Source: Microplitis mediator (Eukaryota; Arthropoda; Insecta; Hymenoptera; Braconidae). Taken from it: DNA of 64,000 nt. Under the pieces are notes generated by a model. That model saw only the letters and a list, made by a program, of their open reading frames with translations, was not told the DNA's origin and searched no databases. This document shows positions 58,719-64,000 of the stretch, piece by piece. The translations under genes and the position numbers were made by a program. The DNA is taken from positions 15,237,104-15,301,103 of the forward strand of contig NC_079976.1 in the NCBI RefSeq assembly GCF_029852145.1, in the 5' to 3' direction. Each line of letters starts with the position of its first letter. The stretch's first letter is position 1.

Positions 58719-60373
58719 CCCTGATTAAAAAAATGTATTTGACAGGATTAAAAAGGATTAAAATTTTAATACTTTCAAATCCTTCTAAATACTGTAAATC
58801 CTTTTTTAAAATTCACGATTAATCATATTAAATACTTTTTAATACTAAAATAATCGAAAGGAGTAGAAGGATTTGAAAGGATTTAACTAGCATTTAAAAT
58901 TTCTAATGCTACCGAATACTTTTTAATCCTGAAATAAAGTTTTTATTTTAATATCTTTTTAGGATATAAAAGGATTCAACTAGCATTTGAAATTTTTAAT
59001 GCTATCGAATACTTTTTAATCCTGAAATAAAGTTTTTATTTTAATATCTTTTTAGGATATAAAAGGATTCAACTAGCATTTGAAATTTCTAATGCTACCG
59101 AATACTTTTTAATCCTGAAATAATTTTTATATTTCGTTATCTTTTTAGGATTTAAATGAATTTAACCAGTATTTGAAATTTCTAATGCTATCGAATACTT
59201 TTTAATCCTGAAATAATGTTTTTATTTCGTTATCTTTTTAGGATATGAAAGGATTCAACTAGAATTTAAAATTTCAAATGCTACCGATTACTTTTTAATC
59301 CTGGAATAAGGTTTTCATTCCGTTATCTTTTTAGGATATAAACGAATTTAATCAGTATTTGAAATTTTTAATGCTATTGAATACTTTTTAATCCTGAAAT
59401 AATTTTTTTATTTCATAACCTTTTTAGGATATAGAAGGATTTCACCAGTATTTAAAATTTCTTATGCTACCGAATACTTTTTAATCCTGAAATAATTTTT
59501 ATATTTCGTTATCTTTTTAGGATATGAAAGGATTCAACTAGAATTTAAAATTTCTAATGCTACCGATTACTTTTTAATCCTGAAATAAGGTTTTCATTCC
59601 GTTATCTTTTTAGGATATAAACGAATTAAATCAGTATTTGAAATTTTTAATGCTATTGAATACTTTTTAATCCTGAAATAATTTTTTTATTTCATAACCT
59701 TTTTAGGATATAGAAGGATTTCACCAGTATTTAAAATTTCTTATGCTACCGAATACTTTTTAATCCTGAAATAATTTTTATATTTCGTTATCTTTTTAGG
59801 ATATAAAAGGATTCAACTAGCATTTAAAATTTCTAATACTATTGAATACTTTTTAATCCTGAAATCATATTTTCATTTCGTTATCTTTTTAGGATATAAA
59901 AGGATTCAACTAGCATTTGAAATTTCTAATCCTACCGAATACTTTTTAATCCTGAAATAATTTTTATATTTCGTTATCTTTTTAGGATATAAAAGGATTC
60001 AACTAGCATTTAAAATTTCTAATACTATTGAATACTTTTTAATCCTGAAATCATATTTTTATTTCGTTATCTTTTTAGGATATAAAAGGATTCAACTAGC
60101 ATTTGAAATTTCTAATCCTACCGAATACTTTTTAATCCTGAAATAATGTTTTTATTTCGTTATCTTTTTAGGATTAAAAAGTATTTAAAAGTATTTGACA
60201 GTTTAAATCATTTCAAATCCTGTTAAATCATGTTTTCAGGATTAAATAGTATTTAACAGAATTAAAAAATTTGAATCATGTTAAATCCTTCTGAATCATA
60301 TTTTCAGGAATCGATAGCATTCATAAGGATATAAATTTTTTTAATCCTTTCAAATACTTTTGTTTAATCAGGG
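58719..60373. mobile_element. Inverted-repeat element filled by a ~93-bp tandem array
   Basis: CCCTGATTAAAAAAATGTATTTGA at the left pairs with TCAAATACTTTTGTTTAATCAGGG at the right. Between them ~14 units of ~93 bp, each with ACTTTTTAATCCTGAAATAA, 'gttatctttttaggatat' and AAAGGATTCAACTAGCATTT, fill almost the whole element. No ORF. Unit starts include 58919, 59012, 59105, 59198. Confidence 0.85.
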
Positions 60374-60785
60374 TGATCACTGAATTTACGTTGTTTTTTT
60401 TTTTTTTTAATATCGAAAACACGATCGTTTCAAATCTTTGTCTTTCCCGTCGCGTTACAATATTTTGACAGCTATTTTTATTTTATATTTGTAAATACAC
60501 ACGAAGGTTACGCGCACTTCTGACACCAAATTGTAGTGGTTGGTATCTTAAATTAATATCACTTATACACTACAATGATAAAACACTTATATTAGAAATA
60601 ATAACACCACAATTAACAGCAGTAAAAGAAAGCAAGAGCAATATATAGTTTATTGAGATACAATGTTTGCTGTTTAACTGTCAATATAAGACTGACTGAC
60701 TTTTGTCGCGAATCTATAAAATATGAGAAGAAGGCATTTGTTTTCTAGCTATTCAAATATTTAAAAGATCAATTTCACATTCGTT

Positions 60786-60788
<3 letters not shown>
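60374..60788. other. Spacer with possible minus-strand LTR/primer site
   Basis: On the minus strand, ...CCACTACA is followed by ATTTGGTGTCAGAAG (about 60540-60515), which resembles an LTR end plus primer site, but no partner LTR was found. No gene. Confidence 0.3.

Positions 60789-60874
<86 letters not shown>
60789..60874. repeat. (AT)n microsatellite
   Basis: About 43 AT dinucleotides. Confidence 0.97.
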
Positions 60875-60876
<2 letters not shown>

Positions 60877-60884
60877 GTTGTACG

Positions 60885-61030
60885 GGGCTTTTGCGGACTT
60901 TTTTACAAGTAACTTGGGTATTTTGAAGACTAGTCGCTTTCGCGGACCGTCCGCAATAAATCCATAAATTTCAGTGACTTTTGCGGACCGTCCGCAAAGG
61001 ACTTTCAGTCGCTGCGGTTTTTTGCGAACT
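60885..61030 (+). repeat. Iterated GCGGACCGTCCGC palindrome
   Basis: The 13-base perfect palindrome GCGGACCGTCCGC occurs at 60942-60954 and 60983-60995 (41 bases apart), each after a CAGT/TAGTCGCTTT-like lead. Degraded versions lie at 60893 and 61014. Confidence 0.7.
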
Positions 61031-61139
61031 CTAAAAAAAATGGTAATTGATGTTTACATACAGTTTCTGTAGTTTTTATATAATAATGTTTGATTATTTA
61101 CTTTTAAAATCCTAGTATTTTTTTGGCTTGTGTATTTTT

Positions 61140-63105
61140 TTTTCTTTAAAGTGATTTTTTCAGCAATCGAATTGGACAAAACCACATTTTTTTAGACAAA
61201 ATCAAATTTTTTTTAGAGCTATGGCTATTACGCAAGCATGAAAAATACCGCGTGACAAAAAAATTTTTTTTTTTTTCAAAGAGCCCTCAGGCCTTAGAAA
61301 CTTTTTTTCAGCTATCCCAATGCATAAGTCGTTTAGCAAATTTATTCAGTTCTAATTTGTTTTTTTTTTTACTTTGTAGGACAATTCATCCCAGAAATAT
61401 CAGCCTACAAACGAAAAAGGATTCTTTTTGTTTTGATGATCGATATCTCAGCTCCCCATAATCGCACGGCGAATTCGAAAGCAGCATTGAAAACTTAATT
61501 AAAACCCCTACAACATACCCTTTCATCATTTTGTGAAAAAAAATTTTTTATTTATTCTCAACATCCATTAGAACTGAGCATTAAAAAATGATTTTTTTTC
61601 GGTTTTTTATTAAATCAACCGCTACTCTGTACATATCGATGAAAACTTGTTTCTTTAATTTTTTTGTAGAGCTTTAATCAATCACCCTTAAAAAACGGTC
61701 CGATAGATTAAGTGCAAAACATACTTTTTGGGGGTACTTTGAGCTAAAAAATTATTCTTATCATCTTCTATAAACAGAGTAGCGATTGATTTGCTAAAAA
61801 ACCGAAAAACGTGATTTTTTCGTACTTACGTCTAATGGATGTTAAAAAAAAAAAAAAAATTTTCCCAAAATATGATGAAAGGGTGTTGTAGGAAATTTGT
61901 TCAAGTTTTTAATGCCACCCTTCAATTTGTTGTGTGATTTTTGGTAGCTGATATATCGTTGATCAAAGCAAAAAAGATCCTTTTCCGTTTGTAGGTTGAA
62001 ATCTCTGCAACAGAATGTCCTACAAGTTGAAAAAAAAAACCAAAAGAAAAATGAATAAATGTTCTGAACGTCCTATGCATCGGTTTACCTAAAAAAAAGT
62101 TTCTACGGTCCGTGGGGTCTTTAAAAAAAAAACAAAAAAAAATTTAGAAGTTTTTTGTCTCGCGGTATTTCGGATGTTTGCCTTTGTTAAATTAGAGGAT
62201 AAACTAATTGGATCTGGTGTAGGTGACGGTACTTTTAACAACTAAAAATGATACACTTTTTTTATGGAAAATAAATTAGATGTTTATTTACACTATTTAC
62301 AGAAAATTATTGTGAGAAATAATTATTAAGAGCGAATTCAACTTAATTAATACGCGAGAGCGAATGCAACGTAAAACACACGTATAAGAGCAACACGTGG
62401 GTGAAAGCGGTTAAATTCACGGAATTACTTTACTTTTAATTACGCGTGAATGAGCGATTTATCTATTCCCAATAAATAGCAGCCTTAATTCACTGACTAA
62501 ATATTGAGAGTAGTTAGCTGAGCGATTTACTGTTTTAATTAGCACAAAAAGAAATACTGAATTTAATGAGCGGTTTTAAGCACAAGGTGAACTGTTCAAG
62601 AACACGTTGTGAATTAATGAGAAAACGTCGTAAATGAAAGCCCACAACGGTTTCCTTGTGACGTCAGAGTGGTAGACCAATGAGAAAATTAGAAAGCGAC
62701 GCTAACGAGATTTCAGCCAATAGGAAAAATCCATGTAGCTCGATGAGATCTTGAGCCAATGAGTGCGTTTCATGTCGCAACTCTTTTATTCAAAGTTGGA
62801 ACTAATTATTCAAATGATGGAATTCTCTCATTGGCTAAGATCTCGCGCGTAAGTTTAAATTAGCGATAGTGCTGCCGACCTATTGGTGAGGCTCGGCGTT
62901 CTCAGGTGGTAGCGAGTTTGCTCTTGACTGAACAGCGTTATAGCCGTAGTTCTGAAAAATTTTCAATAAAAATTCACCGAAACTAGAGATTTCAAGCTTC
63001 AAAATGATTTTTTTTAATCTCGATACGATAATTTTTCACGAAGTTACAGCCTTGCAAATATCACTAAAAAATTTTTCTGTTTTTTTCAATTTTTCGCGTT
63101 AGTGT
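61140..63105. mobile_element. Fold-back element family B, copy 3 (interrupted)
   Basis: The right end ...CAATTTTTCGCGTTAGTG, followed by TA, matches the family. Mirror blocks ATACCGCG...GACAAAAAA (61245-61265) and 'gtctcgcggtattt' (62157-62170) identify the arms, centre near 61700. The left end is diverged. The right arm is interrupted at about 62178-62955. Confidence 0.7.
62178..62955. promoter_or_regulatory. Insert rich in CCAAT boxes
   Basis: Within the fold-back's right arm. Contains a perfect CRE-type TGACGTCA (62659-62666) and five CCAAT boxes in both orientations (62677, 62717, 62756 on plus; 62830, 62882 on minus), with an inverted repeat GAGATCTTGAGCCAATGAG (62744) against CTCATTGGCTAAGATCTC (62827). 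Looks like promoter-bearing DNA such as an LTR fragment; no ORF. Confidence 0.45.
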
Positions 63106-63641
63106 AGATAGTGGACCATTTGTTAATTTCAAAAATATCCTTGCAAAGTACTTTTTGTGTTTAATACAAAATTTGAATCCTTAATACTGGAAAATCATTT
63201 TCTATGAAATTAAATGATACAACCTCAAAGGACAGTTCCATCGAACCACGGCTCTGTAACAGTGCGCTATATATAGAGCTGTGAATATATTCCAAAAGTT
63301 GTCATAAGAATATTTTGTAATGTATTTCTCTACCACACTCATCCAACGATAAATTAGGATTGTAGATTCTTAAGGCTTCTAATTTATGCAATTAAGTTTC
63401 ATAGGCTCTTGAATACTCGAAAAATGAGGATCGTTCAATTGCCAATGACGATTAAGTAGTATAAGAATTAAATAAAAAAAAGTCTTTCTAAATTTCATAA
63501 AATAAAAAATTATATAAGACTGATGAAATGATAGAAAGTAAGAAAAATGTATATATCAATCCGTCATTCGTAATACTTGTGACTTCTGGTAGAATGCTGT
63601 TGTCATCGCACTTATAATTTACTGTAATTTATAGCAGATTA
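63106..63641. other. Spacer
   Basis: AT-rich, no feature recognised. Confidence 0.4.
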
Positions 63642-64000
63642 GGATGATTCAGAAAAAAAAAAAATATTTTGTATTTTTTTATTATGCTATTCAAAAATTG
63701 ATAGTATTCCTGAAAATAAAAAATTTGGTACCAATATAAGCTCTTATAATATTATTAAGAGTTGCATCAATCCATTTTTCTATTTTTCCATTAAATAACA
63801 CGGGGGAAAATTTTTTGTCTTATATTTTTCAGCTCACAAACCATTTAACGGACATTCATGTGCAATCAATGGTTTTGTAGAAAATTGAACGTTCTACAAA
63901 AAAAGGCTTCTATCATTTTTTGATAAATCAGACTGTTCAGAAGTTATTTGACCTTAAATTCAAATTTATAGTAAATTTTGAGATCTTTCTACATTTCCGG
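63642..64000 (+). mobile_element. TA-type element family C, left part (cut by window edge)
   Basis: GGATGATTCAGAAAAAAA after TA, then the GCTCTTATAATATTATTAAGAG block, 'ttttctatttttcc' and 'aaataacacgggg' in the same order as 44538-45565 and 21313. Confidence 0.7.

Overview
The window looks like AT-rich nuclear DNA of an insect. My guess is a parasitoid wasp, which is an inference from overall character and not a proof. It is accessory sequence almost from end to end: LTR retroelements, captured viral envelope genes, long fold-back transposons, tandem repeats and microsatellites. I found no complete host gene. The best host-gene candidate is one short terminal exon on the minus strand (8884-9007). 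There is no CRISPR array, rRNA or functional tRNA.

Region 1-17 kb: a 5'-truncated, frameshifted C-terminus of a chuvirus-type (Jingchuvirales) glycoprotein lies at 3-589. A second, nearly full-length copy of the same class lies at 11398-13272, in one frame but with four in-frame stops. It is followed on the same strand by a polypurine tract, a decayed envelope of the insect-retrovirus/baculovirus-F type (13423-15370), another polypurine tract and a 3' LTR (15942-16657). Between the two glycoprotein copies sit inverted copies of a dispersed repeat (family A), a candidate solo LTR with a tandem duplication at its end, the candidate host exon and a ~180-bp tandem repeat.

Region 17-32 kb: LTR-like promoter fragments, a PHD-finger remnant, a 1.8-kb near-perfect fold-back element (19376-21163), more family A pieces, and an apparently intact Ty1/copia retrotransposon on the minus strand (23813-28627). 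The copia element has 271-bp LTRs differing at one base, an AATGT target duplication, a half-tRNA-iMet primer site and one 1372-aa Gag-Pol ORF. A candidate solo LTR with an ATTAT duplication follows (28787-30529).

Region 32-47 kb: a tRNA-like sequence, TA-flanked inverted-repeat elements (33051-33943, 38099-39050, 40063-41531), iterated hairpin motifs, a hAT transposase C-terminal remnant (37365-38072), and a decayed minus-strand LTR retroelement (41704-47037) with a tRNA-Lys primer site, an Asn-rich gag-like ORF and a fold-back element inserted into it.

Region 47-64 kb: a long LTR-like unit (47039-54395) ending at a tRNA-Lys primer site. It is split by a TA-flanked 1.0-kb element and by a 4.1-kb nest of fold-back transposons inside one another. 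Then come a ~163-bp tandem array interrupted by a 2.4-kb solo-LTR-like insertion with a CCCGG duplication, an inverted-repeat element filled with a ~93-bp array showing higher-order structure, a further fold-back copy interrupted by a CCAAT-box-rich insert, and the start of another TA-type element cut by the window edge.
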